In this document: piece after piece, positions 43,703-52,480 of the stretch
Numbering within the stretch: position 1 is the first letter of the stretch
How the letters are laid out: each line of letters starts with the position of its first letter
Assembly: GCF_001742145.1 (NCBI RefSeq)
Contig: NZ_CP015749.1
Coordinates: 2,046,001-2,110,000 of the forward strand
DNA length: 64,000 nt
Direction of reading: 5' to 3'
Source: Pectobacterium parmentieri
GTDB taxonomy: Bacteria; Pseudomonadota; Gammaproteobacteria; Enterobacterales; Enterobacteriaceae
Made by a program: the position numbers and the translations under genes
Notes under the pieces: model-generated
Database searches by the model: none
What the model was told of the DNA's origin: nothing
The model's input: the letters and a program-made list of their open reading frames with translations, nothing else

Positions 43703-44851
43703 ATGTCTCGAGAGATATCTCAGCGGCTTATCGCTATCGATGCCCTGCGCGGTCTGGTGATGGTACTCATGCTACTAGACCATGTGCGGGAAACCTTTTA
43801 TCTACACCTCCAGCTCGCCGACCCCATTGATGTCACCAGTACCGATCCCATGTTATTTATCAACCGCACGCTGGCTCACCTGTGCGCGCCCGTGTTTGTC
43901 TTTTTAACGGGTCTCTCTGCGGCGCTGTATCATCAGAAAGTACAAAATCGTCGGCAAACTGCCCTCTTCCTGTTCCAACGCGGCTTAATTCTCATCGTCC
44001 TTGAGATCACATTGATCAACTTCGCGTGGACGTTTCAATTCCCACCGCAGGTCATTTATTTGCAAGTGATCTGGGCCATTGGTATGAGCATGCTCGCCCT
44101 CAGCGCGCTGATCTGGCTACCTGCCAGACTGGTTTTCATATTGGGTATTATTATCGTAGGAGGACATAATTTACTGGACTCTCTGCATGCTTCCGCAGGT
44201 TCCATCTGGTCGATTCCTTGGGCTATTTTGCACGATCGCGGTTGGATAGAAATCGGCGAGACATTGCGTATGCGGACCTCATATCCGGTTCTTCCCTGGA
44301 TTGGCGTCATTTCACTTGGCTACGCGGCTGGCACGCTATACCGAAAAGACGTCTTTCCGCTTCAGCGTCAGAAAACCCTCTTCGCTCTGGCCGGAATCAC
44401 GCTAACGCTGTTCTTCGTGCTGCGCAGCATCAATCTGTATGGTGATAAACCGTGGCAGCAGAATGAAACCATCGCACAGACACTTATGAGCTATTTCAGC
44501 ATCACGAAATACCCGCCATCGCTGCTGTTCCTCTGCCTGACGCTCGCTATTGGGTTGTGCCTGCTTGCGGTGTTTGAACGTCAGCAGCAACAGCGTTGGC
44601 TTGTTATGTTAGCGAGCTTCGGCGCTGCGCCAATGTTTTTCTATCTACTGCATCTGTATGTTTTAAAAGGTATGTATTTAACTGCGGTAGCAATCTGGGG
44701 AAAGAATCAGGGGGAGTGGTTCGGCTTTTCCGCCGTCTGGCAACTGTGGGTGTGTACTTTGGTGCTGATGACCGTACTGTTTTCACCCGTTCAGGCGTTT
44801 GCACGCTTAAAATCCCGTCGCCGAGACATCCGCTGGCTTAAATATTTCTAA
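43703..44851 (+). CDS. DUF1624 / heparan-alpha-glucosaminide acetyltransferase-like membrane protein
   Basis: 382-residue polytopic membrane protein with about ten hydrophobic segments. The N-terminal IDALRGLVMVLMLLDHVRE, with Asp and His in the first helix, is the hallmark of the DUF1624/HGSNAT-like acyltransferase family. A specific substrate is not known. ATG 43703 is chosen because AAGGA lies eight bases upstream; GTG 43697 in the same frame is too close to it. There is no counterpart at this place in E. coli, where rplY is followed by yejK. Its 3' end shares a symmetrical terminator with yejK. Confidence 0.82.
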   Translation: MSREISQRLIAIDALRGLVMVLMLLDHVRETFYLHLQLADPIDVTSTDPMLFINRTLAHLCAPVFVFLTGLSAALYHQKVQNRRQTALFLFQRGLILIVLEITLINFAWTFQFPPQVIYLQVIWAIGMSMLALSALIWLPARLVFILGIIIVGGHNLLDSLHASAGSIWSIPWAILHDRGWIEIGETLRMRTSYPVLPWIGVISLGYAAGTLYRKDVFPLQRQKTLFALAGITLTLFFVLRSINLYGDKPWQQNETIAQTLMSYFSITKYPPSLLFLCLTLAIGLCLLAVFERQQQQRWLVMLASFGAAPMFFYLLHLYVLKGMYLTAVAIWGKNQGEWFGFSAVWQLWVCTLVLMTVLFSPVQAFARLKSRRRDIRWLKYF

Positions 44852-44865
44852 TTGTTATCAGCAAC

Positions 44866-44896
44866 AGCCCTTTTTCTGAGTAATGAAAAAAGGGCT
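44866..44896. terminator. Bidirectional terminator between the DUF1624 gene and yejK
   Basis: AGCCCTTTTTTC-like arms (AGCCC-TTTTTC and GAAAAA-AGGGCT) form an 11-12 bp stem with an 8-base loop between the converging genes; A- and T-runs sit inside the stem. Confidence 0.75.
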
Positions 44897-44906
44897 GGAT
44901 CTCTTT

Positions 44907-45917
44907 CTACTGCTTACCACCACTCGTCCGACGCTGTAACTGATCGCGCAGATTCGGTGGCGTACCTTTAATCGTCAACGTATCCGTCGCCGGATCCCAG
45001 AAAATCCGCTCACCGAGTAATAACGCATCAAAATTCAGGCTGATGCCACCGCCACTGCCAGCAAATTTGGTCAACTGACGCAGTGTCCCACGATCGGCGG
45101 GGAAGCTCTCTTCCAGCTCGTAACCCTGATCGGCTGAAAACTGTTGAAAGGTTTTCTCACCCAGCGGTGGCAGTTCCTGCGACAGCGACGCCAACTCGAT
45201 TTCCTCGCCGGACTGCAACTGCTCATTGCAATAGCTATACACCTGCTGCCTATAATTCTGGCGCTCGTTTTTATCCAGTTGTGCCTCATCACAATACTCA
45301 TCGACCGCTTTCAGTAAGCCACGGTTTTGTGCTTTGGTGTCCAACCCTTCTGACGCGGCCAGAAAATCCATGAAAAAGTCAGACACTTTGCGCCCTACGC
45401 GTCCTTTCAGGAACGTCAGATAGCGCGCGGATTCAGGATTGGTTTCCCATTCTGTCAGATCGATACGCGCAACGATATCGGCATGATTGATATCCAGATA
45501 ATGCGTGGTGCTGATATCCAACTGCTCATTAACCCGCATACTGTTGCAGCTATTAAGCACCGATATCAATAAATATTCGACCGCCAGATAGCGGTACTGG
45601 CAGAACAGCACGATACCCCCTTCAGCAAACGGGTACTTCGCCAGTTCGTCACGCAGTCGCCCGGTCGCGGCGCGTGAGAAACTCAGAAAGTCCTCATCCC
45701 CTTTGCGACAAGCCCGCAGCGCATCGGCCAGCTCGCTTTGCTCATTAAACAGCCCGTAGGCCTTACTCTTGGCGCTGTACACACGATGCAGCTCAGCCAT
45801 CATTTCTTCGACTGCCGCGTTAGTCGACAGCAGGGAATCACGCAACACCATTTCCAGCGCTTGTTCGTCACGTTTAATTAGCTGATGCAGGGCAATCTGG
45901 GCGATATCCAGACTCAT
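44907..45917 (-). CDS. yejK: Nucleoid-associated protein YejK (NdpA)
   Basis: 336-residue nucleoid-associated protein, function not fully defined. Matches E. coli YejK nearly end to end ([49 protein letters not shown]). Start ATG 45917 ([10 protein letters not shown]) has AGGAGA upstream; the frame reaches 45938 but family members begin at MSLDI. It diverges from yejL-yejM. Confidence 0.95.
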   Translation of the reverse strand: MSLDIAQIALHQLIKRDEQALEMVLRDSLLSTNAAVEEMMAELHRVYSAKSKAYGLFNEQSELADALRACRKGDEDFLSFSRAATGRLRDELAKYPFAEGGIVLFCQYRYLAVEYLLISVLNSCNSMRVNEQLDISTTHYLDINHADIVARIDLTEWETNPESARYLTFLKGRVGRKVSDFFMDFLAASEGLDTKAQNRGLLKAVDEYCDEAQLDKNERQNYRQQVYSYCNEQLQSGEEIELASLSQELPPLGEKTFQQFSADQGYELEESFPADRGTLRQLTKFAGSGGGISLNFDALLLGERIFWDPATDTLTIKGTPPNLRDQLQRRTSGGKQ

Positions 45918-46135
45918 GATAAACTCTCCTTTTAGCAAGGCGCGTATTCAAACACTGATACGAGCAGGCCGCAATACATAAAGCGGCCGTCACATCTGTA
46001 CGCGCTAAGCGTCTACACTAGTTGTTATTGGTGGAATCACGTCAGTGATAAAAATGCATTAATGATAAAAGTGCGGAAAAGCATAAGCCTATACGGTAAG
46101 ATAAGCGACTTTACCTGCTTGAGATACGCCATTTT

Positions 46136-46366
46136 ATGCCACAATCATCCCGTTATAGTGACGAACACGTTGAACAACTGCTTTCTGAGATGGTCAATGT
46201 TCTGGAAAAGCACCACGCCCCGACCGATCTTGCTTTGATGGTGCTCGGTAATATGGTGACGAACCTGATTAACACCAGCATCGCACCGGCGCAACGTCAG
46301 GTTCTGGCGCGTTCTTTCGCTGAAGCCCTACAGGCTTCGATTAAAAAAGCCGATAAAGCTCACTAA
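46136..46366 (+). CDS. yejL: DUF1414 small protein YejL
   Basis: 76-residue conserved protein of unknown function; [19 protein letters not shown] and [13 protein letters not shown] are recognisable YejL blocks. It precedes yejM by 14 bp, forming a two-gene operon as in E. coli. No strong Shine-Dalgarno sequence is seen. Confidence 0.92.
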   Translation: MPQSSRYSDEHVEQLLSEMVNVLEKHHAPTDLALMVLGNMVTNLINTSIAPAQRQVLARSFAEALQASIKKADKAH

Positions 46367-46380
46367 GTTTTGACCAACGT

Positions 46381-48129
46381 ATGGTAACCAACCGTCAGCG
46401 CTACCGCGAAAAAGTCTCCCAGATGATTAGTTGGGGACACTGGTTCGCCTTATTCAACATTTTGCTCACTTTGGGGCTGGGTAGTCGCTACCTGTTTGTT
46501 GCCGATTGGCCGACCTCCCTATTCGGTCGAATTTATGCGCTGGTTAGCTGGCTCGGTCATTTTAGCTTTATCGTCTTTGCCGCCTATCTGCTGGTCATCT
46601 TCCCGCTTACATTCATCGTGATGTCGCAGCGCCTGCTACGGTTCTTGTCTGCGGCGCTGGCAACGGCCGGGCTGACGATACTGCTAGTCGATGTTGAAGT
46701 CTTTACCCGTTTTCACCTGCACCTTAACAGCACCGTTTGGGAGCTCGTCGTCAATCCGGGACAGGGGGAGATTGCCCGCGATTGGCAGTGGATGTTTATC
46801 GGCATTCCATTAATTTTTATGGCAGAGATGCTATTTGGCACCTGGTGCTGGCAAAAATTACGCAGTTTAAGTCGCCGCAGCTTTGGTAAACCGCTGGCGG
46901 GCGTTTTCATCTCGGCGTTCTTCGCATCGCACCTGATGTACATTTGGGCCGATGCGAATTTCTATCGCCCGATCACCATGCAGCGCGCCAATCTACCGCT
47001 ATCTTATCCGATGACGGCACGACGGTTTCTGGAAAAACATGGCCTGCTGGATGCGCAGGAATACCAGCGTAGGCTGACGCAGCAGGGTAATCCGGAAGCG
47101 ATAACGGTCGAATATCCGCTCAATAACATCACTTTCCGCGATAGCGGCAGCGGTTATAACCTGCTAATGGTGATGATCGACGATACGCACCCCGACGCCA
47201 TACAAGACCGGATGCCGAATCTGTCGCGTTTCGCCTCAGAAAACGTGCGTTTCAGCGATCATTACGACTCAGGTTCTCAGTCAGATGCCGCCTTGTTTAA
47301 TCTGTTTTACGGCCTCTCGACGACCTATATGGATGGCGTCCTGAGTGCACGAAAACCCTCTGCGTTGATCGCCGCATTAAGCCAGCAGGGTTATCAGTTT
47401 GGGTTATTTTCGGCGAACGGTTTCAACAGCCCGCTTTATCGCCAGGCACTACTTTCTGATTTCTCCTTGCCCGCGCCGCAGCAGCAAAGTGGCGATGCCA
47501 TCATCGCGCAATGGCAAGAATGGCTCAATCGTGATAATAACCCTGCGCCTTGGTTCTCTTACGTTGAGCTGAGCAGTACACCGAAAAATGCTTCCAGCAA
47601 AGACATCGAGCCAAACAGCCGAATGAATATTCAGGATGTTGATCGCCAGATTGGTCAAATTATCCGTACTTTGCAGGAAAAGAACATTCTGGATAACACG
47701 GTCATCATCGTGACAACCGCACAAAACCAGAATGCTAATACCAACAACGCGGCACGTTTCACTCGCACACAATGGCAAACACCGCTTATTATTCACTGGC
47801 CGAATACGCCAGCACAAACCATTACGAAAATGACGGACAACAAAGACGTCATGACTACGCTCATGCAGCGCCTACTCCATGTTAAAAACAACACGGATGA
47901 TTATTCACAAGGCGAAGACCTGTTTTCTGCCCAGCGACGCTACCCGTGGCTGATTAACGGCAACGCCGGCACGCTACTGATCACGACGCCGGAACAGATC
48001 ATCGTGTTGGAAAGCAACGGTAACTATCGGGCTTATGACATGGCGGGAAATCGGCTGAATGATGAAAAACCGCAGCTTGCCCTACTCTTGCAGGTACTAA
48101 CGAACGAAAGGCGCTTTATTGCTAACTAA
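46381..48129 (+). CDS. yejM: LPS-assembly regulator YejM (PbgA/LapC)
   Basis: 582-residue inner-membrane protein: five N-terminal membrane segments (within about 1-190), a linker and a periplasmic sulfatase-like domain (about 240-580) that lacks a full catalytic set. In E. coli it senses periplasmic-leaflet LPS and, through LapB, stops FtsH degradation of LpxC. The basic linker and blocks such as LMVMIDDTHPDAI and SDHYDSGSQSDAALFNLFYGL match. E. coli yejM is essential. Confidence 0.94.
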   Translation: MVTNRQRYREKVSQMISWGHWFALFNILLTLGLGSRYLFVADWPTSLFGRIYALVSWLGHFSFIVFAAYLLVIFPLTFIVMSQRLLRFLSAALATAGLTILLVDVEVFTRFHLHLNSTVWELVVNPGQGEIARDWQWMFIGIPLIFMAEMLFGTWCWQKLRSLSRRSFGKPLAGVFISAFFASHLMYIWADANFYRPITMQRANLPLSYPMTARRFLEKHGLLDAQEYQRRLTQQGNPEAITVEYPLNNITFRDSGSGYNLLMVMIDDTHPDAIQDRMPNLSRFASENVRFSDHYDSGSQSDAALFNLFYGLSTTYMDGVLSARKPSALIAALSQQGYQFGLFSANGFNSPLYRQALLSDFSLPAPQQQSGDAIIAQWQEWLNRDNNPAPWFSYVELSSTPKNASSKDIEPNSRMNIQDVDRQIGQIIRTLQEKNILDNTVIIVTTAQNQNANTNNAARFTRTQWQTPLIIHWPNTPAQTITKMTDNKDVMTTLMQRLLHVKNNTDDYSQGEDLFSAQRRYPWLINGNAGTLLITTPEQIIVLESNGNYRAYDMAGNRLNDEKPQLALLLQVLTNERRFIAN

Positions 48130-48207
48130 CTGCCTAAATCTAAAGCAGTCGTTCCATCTGGCTATTGCAATAAAGTCAGGAAAATGTAGTATAAATGCCC
48201 ATAGCAT

Positions 48208-48284
48208 CGGCACGTAGCGCAGCCTGGTAGCGCACCGTCATGGGGTGTCGGGGGTCGGAGGTTCAAATCCTCTCGTGCCGACCA
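48208..48284 (+). tRNA. proL: tRNA-Pro (anticodon GGG)
   Basis: 77 nt with encoded CCA. Acceptor stem CGGCACG/CGTGCCG, D-loop AGCCTGGTAGCGC, anticodon loop TGGGGTG giving GGG (proline), T-loop GGTTCAAATCC. It lies downstream of yejM as proL does in E. coli. The integrase gene starts 177 bp downstream, so its 3' end is the presumed integration site. Confidence 0.97.
48260..48284 (+). other. Presumed attachment site at the 3' end of proL
   Basis: The T-arm and acceptor 3' half of proL are the usual crossover site for P4-type integrases, and one is encoded just downstream. I found no second copy of this tRNA 3' end between 48285 and 51770, so attR is not seen. Confidence 0.4.
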
Positions 48285-48328
48285 AATACATATCCGGTTA
48301 GTATCGTTTACTACCGGAAACCCCACAG

Positions 48329-48364
48329 AAACCCGCATTCTCACTGAGTTTGCGGGTTTTTTGT
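48329..48364 (+). terminator. Rho-independent terminator after proL
   Basis: AAACCCGCA and TGCGGGTTT form a 9 bp stem around a 13-base loop followed by TTTTTG. It ends the proL transcript before the integrase gene. Confidence 0.85.
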
Positions 48365-48461
48365 TGCCTGTTATCTATCGGTTTGCTACGTTTCCAGCCG
48401 GATAGTTTAGTTATACGCTTAGTTATACCGCCCCATATAACTACAAAAGCGTATAACTACG

Positions 48462-49712
48462 ATGGCTCGTATAACTACCCCACTCACCAATACCGAGATC
48501 AAAGCCGCCAAACCTGCCGAGAAGGAATACACGCTACAGGACGGAGATGGGTTGTATCTGCTGGTGAAACCGAGCGGTTCTAAAATCTGGCGTTTTAATT
48601 ATTACCGCCCCGATACGAAGAAACGTGCATTAATCAGCTTTGGTTCATTCCCTGCGGTTTCTTTGGCCGAAGCACGACAACGGCGTGAAGCGGCAAAAGC
48701 GCTGATAAGTAAAGGCATCGATCCACAATTCCACCAGCAACAGCAGCGCGAACAAGAGCAAGCCATCAACCTAAACACCTTTGCCAAAGTCTCCGCTGAT
48801 TGGTACGAATTAAAAAAGTCTCAACCGTTAGCCGAGAACACCATTAAAGATATCTGGCGTTCTCTGGAAAAGTACGTGTTCCCGTTCATCGGTACGGCAC
48901 CAGTCAGCCAGCTTACCGCCCGCAGCTTCATCACCGCTCTGGAACCAATACAAGCCAGCGGCAAACTGGAAACCGTCAAACGGGTAAGCCAGCGTATTAA
49001 CGAGGTAATGGATTATGCGGTTAACTCTGGGTTGGTTACTGCTAATCCCGCCGCCAAGATCCGCAAAGCGTTTCAAACACCGGTTAAAACCCATATGCCG
49101 ACCATCCGGCCAGAGGCATTACCTGGCTTGATGAAAACGCTATCGGTCGCCAGCATTGAGCTACAGACCCGCTTATTGATTGAATGGCAGCTACTCACCG
49201 TTACCCGCCCTGCCGAAGCCGCTGAAACCCGCTGGAGCGAGATAAACCTTACAGATAACACCTGGACGATCCCCGCTGGCCGCATGAAGATGCGCCGTGA
49301 TCACATTATTCCCCTGCCCCCGCAGGCGTTAGCCATTCTGGACGCCATGAAGCCCATCAGCGGACACCGAGAATACCTGTTTCCTTCCAGTAAAGATCCC
49401 AAGCAGCCGATGAACAGCCAGACCGCTAACGCCGCATTGCGCCGTATGGGTTACAAAGGCGTACTAGTATCCCACGGCTTACGCGCCATTTTCAGTACCG
49501 CCGCCAATGAAGAAGGCTTTCCGCCAGATGTGATCGAAGCCCCCCTCGCCCACGTTGACACCAACGAAGTGCGCCGCGCCTATAACCGCTCCACCTATCT
49601 GGAACAGCGCAAGGTATTGATGTGCTGGTGGGGTGAATTTGTGGAAACAGCCGCAACAGGAAAAGTAATGGCGTCGGAAGGAGCCAGAGGATTACGCATC
49701 GCCAATAGTTAA
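48462..49712 (+). CDS. Tyrosine-type site-specific integrase (P4 family)
   Basis: 416 residues: N-terminal DUF4102 arm-binding domain (about 1-90, LTNTEIKAAKPAEKEYTLQDGDGLYL), core-binding domain (about 100-195), catalytic domain (about 215-390). Catalytic residues are visible: Arg in TVTRPAEAAETRW, the HGLRA box (His and Arg), His in LAHVDTNEVRRAY and Tyr in the final RSTYLEQRK. All seem intact, so the protein could be active. No cargo genes follow: the next 400 bp hold a broken integrase and then phoH. The gene could belong to a lost or deleted island at proL. Confidence 0.92.
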   Translation: MARITTPLTNTEIKAAKPAEKEYTLQDGDGLYLLVKPSGSKIWRFNYYRPDTKKRALISFGSFPAVSLAEARQRREAAKALISKGIDPQFHQQQQREQEQAINLNTFAKVSADWYELKKSQPLAENTIKDIWRSLEKYVFPFIGTAPVSQLTARSFITALEPIQASGKLETVKRVSQRINEVMDYAVNSGLVTANPAAKIRKAFQTPVKTHMPTIRPEALPGLMKTLSVASIELQTRLLIEWQLLTVTRPAEAAETRWSEINLTDNTWTIPAGRMKMRRDHIIPLPPQALAILDAMKPISGHREYLFPSSKDPKQPMNSQTANAALRRMGYKGVLVSHGLRAIFSTAANEEGFPPDVIEAPLAHVDTNEVRRAYNRSTYLEQRKVLMCWWGEFVETAATGKVMASEGARGLRIANS

Positions 49713-49794
49713 CACTGTATTTATATATGGGGCAATAAACTGCACCAGAAAAATGCGCGGAATATGTAGTGCATATAATCGGTGCTGTTCTCAG

Positions 49795-50130
49795 TGAGAA
49801 CACGCCGAATATGCTCCTACCCGTATGATGCTTTTTGTTCTGCACTTTACTTGGCATCGGCAAAAGTGGTTTCAGCACCCCTTTCCACGCTACAGAATTA
49901 TCCCCATCGAAATACTCTTTCGCTTTTGCGTAATCCAACACATTTTAAATACGACTGCGGACACGGCTGGCTGCTTCATTTTTGGTTAGCCAAATGGGTT
50001 CCAGTATCGCTAAAAGATCGGCTTTTGTTATTTTGCTAACGGCTTTTTGAGTGATGAACGGATAAGCATAGGTTTCCAGTGTTGAACGCTACTGTGTAAA
50101 GTATTTTTTGTTCTTTAACTCACTGGCCTT
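49795..50130 (-). pseudogene. Decayed second P4-type integrase fragment
   Basis: On the minus strand one frame reads through integrase core-domain sequence: ELKNKKYFTQ, a TAG at 50089-50091, then STLETYAYPFI, DLLAILEPIWLTKNE, AASRVRSRI, a TAA at 49945-49947, then NVLDYAKAKEY and WKGVLKPLLPMPSKVQNKKHH. These match the central domain of P4-type integrases, where the two stops replace residues usually Trp and Glu. Both the arm-binding and catalytic domains are missing. It differs from the intact integrase next door, with which it lies tail to tail, so it is a relic of an independent element. Confidence 0.75.
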
Positions 50131-50159
50131 GATTGCCAAAACATCTTCCTCACCGCCAT

Positions 50160-50205
50160 ATAAAAGAAAACGCCCTTGACGCAAGTCAGGGGCGTTTTCT
50201 TTTAT
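50160..50205. terminator. Very long bidirectional hairpin terminator downstream of phoH
   Basis: Arms of 21 bases pair fully except one G-T, around a GCAA tetraloop; the outer part of each arm is A/T-rich (ATAAAAGAAAACGCCC). It lies 42 bp beyond the phoH stop and would terminate transcription from both sides. Confidence 0.85.
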
Positions 50206-50246
50206 GGTGATAGCACAGAAACATTCATTCCCATGCCACACTGACA

Positions 50247-51035
50247 TCAACCATAGGCATGGAGCGTACGCTGACACAGCGCCGAGCGCACACAGTCCTC
50301 TTTACCGAAAGAAACCACGCCAATCATGTCATCCTCAACAAAACGCTCCAATGCGTCTCGCAGGCCGGATTTAACGCCAGCAGGCAAGTCGCACTGCGTC
50401 ACATCGCCATTAACGATAACCGTGACATTCTCACCTAAACGCGTCAGGAACATTTTCATTTGGTTCACCGTCACGTTTTGCGCTTCGTCCAGAATCACAA
50501 CCGCATTTTCAAACGTCCGCCCGCGCATATAGGCAAAAGGCGCGATTTCGACTTTGCCGATTTCCGGTCGTAAGCAATACTGCATAAAAGACGATCCCAG
50601 CCGTCGCAAGAGTATGTCGTAAACTGGGCGGAAATAAGGCGCAAACTTCTCCGAGATATCTCCAGGTAAAAAACCAAGATCCTCGTCGGCCTGTAATACT
50701 GGCCGCGTGACAATAATGCGCTCAACCTCTTTATGGATTAGTGCCTCCGCCGCTTTCGCAGCGCTCAGATACGTTTTACCGCAGCCAGCTTCACCTGTGG
50801 CAAAAATCAACTGTTTGTTTTCTATCGCAGACAAGTAATGTTCCTGGGCGGCGGTACGAGCTTGAATCACGGAATTATCACGATTCTCACGCGCCATTCC
50901 GATTGCTTCAATCCCCCCCATCTGTACCAGAGAAGTGACCGATTCTTCCTCACGCTGACGATGGCTACGCGAATCACGGCGGATAACACGTTTTGCTTCA
51001 CGACGCGCTTTGATCACTGCTTTTTGTCTTCCCAT
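50247..51035 (-). CDS. phoH: PhoH ATPase
   Basis: 262-residue cytoplasmic P-loop ATPase of the PhoH family; induced by phosphate starvation in E. coli, function not fully known. Walker A GEAGCGKTYLS, Walker B VVILDEAQNV. The start MGRQKAVIKARREAKR corresponds to the shorter annotated E. coli form; no longer N-terminus with homology is seen. Its position next to the integrase scar and fliZ is unlike E. coli. Confidence 0.94.
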   Translation of the reverse strand: MGRQKAVIKARREAKRVIRRDSRSHRQREEESVTSLVQMGGIEAIGMARENRDNSVIQARTAAQEHYLSAIENKQLIFATGEAGCGKTYLSAAKAAEALIHKEVERIIVTRPVLQADEDLGFLPGDISEKFAPYFRPVYDILLRRLGSSFMQYCLRPEIGKVEIAPFAYMRGRTFENAVVILDEAQNVTVNQMKMFLTRLGENVTVIVNGDVTQCDLPAGVKSGLRDALERFVEDDMIGVVSFGKEDCVRSALCQRTLHAYG

Positions 51036-51508
51036 AGTGGCACCTTACAGTTTGTTTCACTTACCGCACTGCTTTGCAGCGCGTGACGTTTAACTCACTA
51101 ACGAGGTTAGGCTTCCTTATTAAGCCAATAGCGGACAGATAATACACACGGGCCATCCACGAACCGAGTGAAAAACGGGCCGAGCATTCATGGATGGAAA
51201 AAGAAAATAAACGGAGAGTTTGGATAAAAAGAGAGTGGCGTAGTATTGGAAATAAGTGGGAGGAACATCCCTCGCATCGGCGAGTCAGCAACGTAGAATC
51301 TTGACATCGACTACAAAGCCCAAAAAAGGACATTACCATTCGCGTTCCTCACTGTGACAACAACTATTCCACTGAATAATGATTGATCGCATCGTAGAAC
51401 TACCGCTAACCAGTATCTAAAAATTAGTGCCGAATGATTTCAGTAGTATGACAGTGCAATAATTCCCCCCTGCAATGCAAGTGTTTTTTACACTATTATA
51501 ACATTTGC
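51036..51508. other. Intergenic region upstream of phoH
   Basis: About 470 bp containing the phoH promoter on the minus strand. I searched by eye for a Pho box (direct CTGTCAT-type repeats) and found none convincing. A 92-codon frame at 51061-51339 has no family resemblance and is not called. Confidence 0.4.
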
Positions 51509-51716
51509 GTATATAGCCGTCATATTTCAAGTGCCATGTGCGTTGGCCGCACCACTCAGCACATTTGCGTATGCCTCACCCGTTCCGTTAGGGCCGCTAC
51601 ACGCTTCGCTCAAATCGGCCTACTGTAGATTTGTCAGTCACCCGAATCACCTACCTGAGTAAGCTCATCGGGATGAAATGAGAGACACCCAGAAACTCAA
51701 ACTATTTAGGATATAA
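51509..51716. repeat. Expanded ERIC/IRU-type element upstream of fliZ region
   Basis: About 208 bp with ends TATAGCCGTCATATTTCAAG and ACTATTTAGGATATA. The ERIC core appears in the opposite orientation to 42914-43188 (CACCCGAATCACCTACC, GAGTAAGCTCATCGGG at 51639-51672). Between core and arm it carries an ~85 bp module related to the one in the 42914-43188 element (CAAATC, AGCGGCC, CGAACGG-type blocks), here with decayed hairpins. Confidence 0.75.
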
Positions 51717-51769
51717 TCAGTATCCTGTGGTTTGACAATGTCAGCCTGAAAGCTGACACATTATGCGCG

Positions 51770-52285
51770 TTAGAAATGTCGCTGCCAGTTCAGATATTGA
51801 TCGTATTTTCGTAACGCACTGCGATAAACATTTTGCTCGATATCAGGAAGGTAATCACACACCCGCTGCTGCACCCCATCACGGTGCCCGGAAAAGGTTT
51901 CTGTAGGATAATTATTTGCGACCAGCAGCTCATCCAACCGCCGAAGACGAATGACATATTCGCGCATCGTGCTATGACGAACTTCAGTTTGTTCGATAAG
52001 ATATTGTGTGAAAGCCTTTATATCGAAATAGCTAGCATTGGTATTGCATAATATTTCGCTACAAAAGCGGCAAAGTGGGATTAATTCCTGTTGCAAGCCA
52101 GACCATATTTCGTCATCGATAAGCCTGTCGATGCCGCCAATCGATTTTTTATTGATAAGCTGGTTGCGAAATACCAGTGAAACACGATCGAGCGCTTTAT
52201 CACACTGGGAACAATTGGTCTGTCTATGTTTGAAGTCTTTCAGATAACGGCTTAGTAGCTGTTTCTTCCGAATTGATGAGTGCAT
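51770..52285 (-). CDS. fliZ: Flagellar regulator FliZ
   Basis: 171-residue protein; in E. coli FliZ is a DNA-binding antagonist of sigma-S promoters that keeps cells motile. Recognised by LLSRYLKDFKHRQTNCSQC near the N-terminus, the second cysteine pair (CRFC) and TMREYVIRLRRLDELL, an integrase-core-like segment typical of the family. Start ATG 52285 (MHSSIRKK); an in-frame TTG at 52303 is an alternative. It lies 177 bp downstream of fliA, as in E. coli, though the gap is longer than usual. Confidence 0.9.
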   Translation of the reverse strand: MHSSIRKKQLLSRYLKDFKHRQTNCSQCDKALDRVSLVFRNQLINKKSIGGIDRLIDDEIWSGLQQELIPLCRFCSEILCNTNASYFDIKAFTQYLIEQTEVRHSTMREYVIRLRRLDELLVANNYPTETFSGHRDGVQQRVCDYLPDIEQNVYRSALRKYDQYLNWQRHF

Positions 52286-52480
52286 GAATCCATTCCATGA
52301 CAATACATAATCTCAACGTGAAGCGATGGCATTTTTCATTACGACAGAGAATCTGGTGTAATGAAAACAGGTAGCATTTCTCATTTAAATACTGATTTAT
52401 CAATATTCAAAAATTACCATAATCCCGTAGCTTCAGTGACTGAAGATATATGTTGATAACAATATTCCTACGCGGCGCAA

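Noticed and set aside
48338..49800. 11 bp inverted match (TTCTCACTGAG at 48338-48348 and its complement at 49790-49800) flanking the integrase
   Set aside because: Part of a terminator loop at one end and a local palindrome at the other; too short and in inverted orientation for an att pair.
51061..51339. 92-codon minus-strand frame upstream of phoH
   Set aside because: No homology that I recognise, no ribosome-binding site, Cys/Arg/Ser-rich composition typical of random frames.
48285..51770. Search for a direct repeat of the proL 3' end (attR)
   Set aside because: No copy of the tRNA 3' end was seen by eye.
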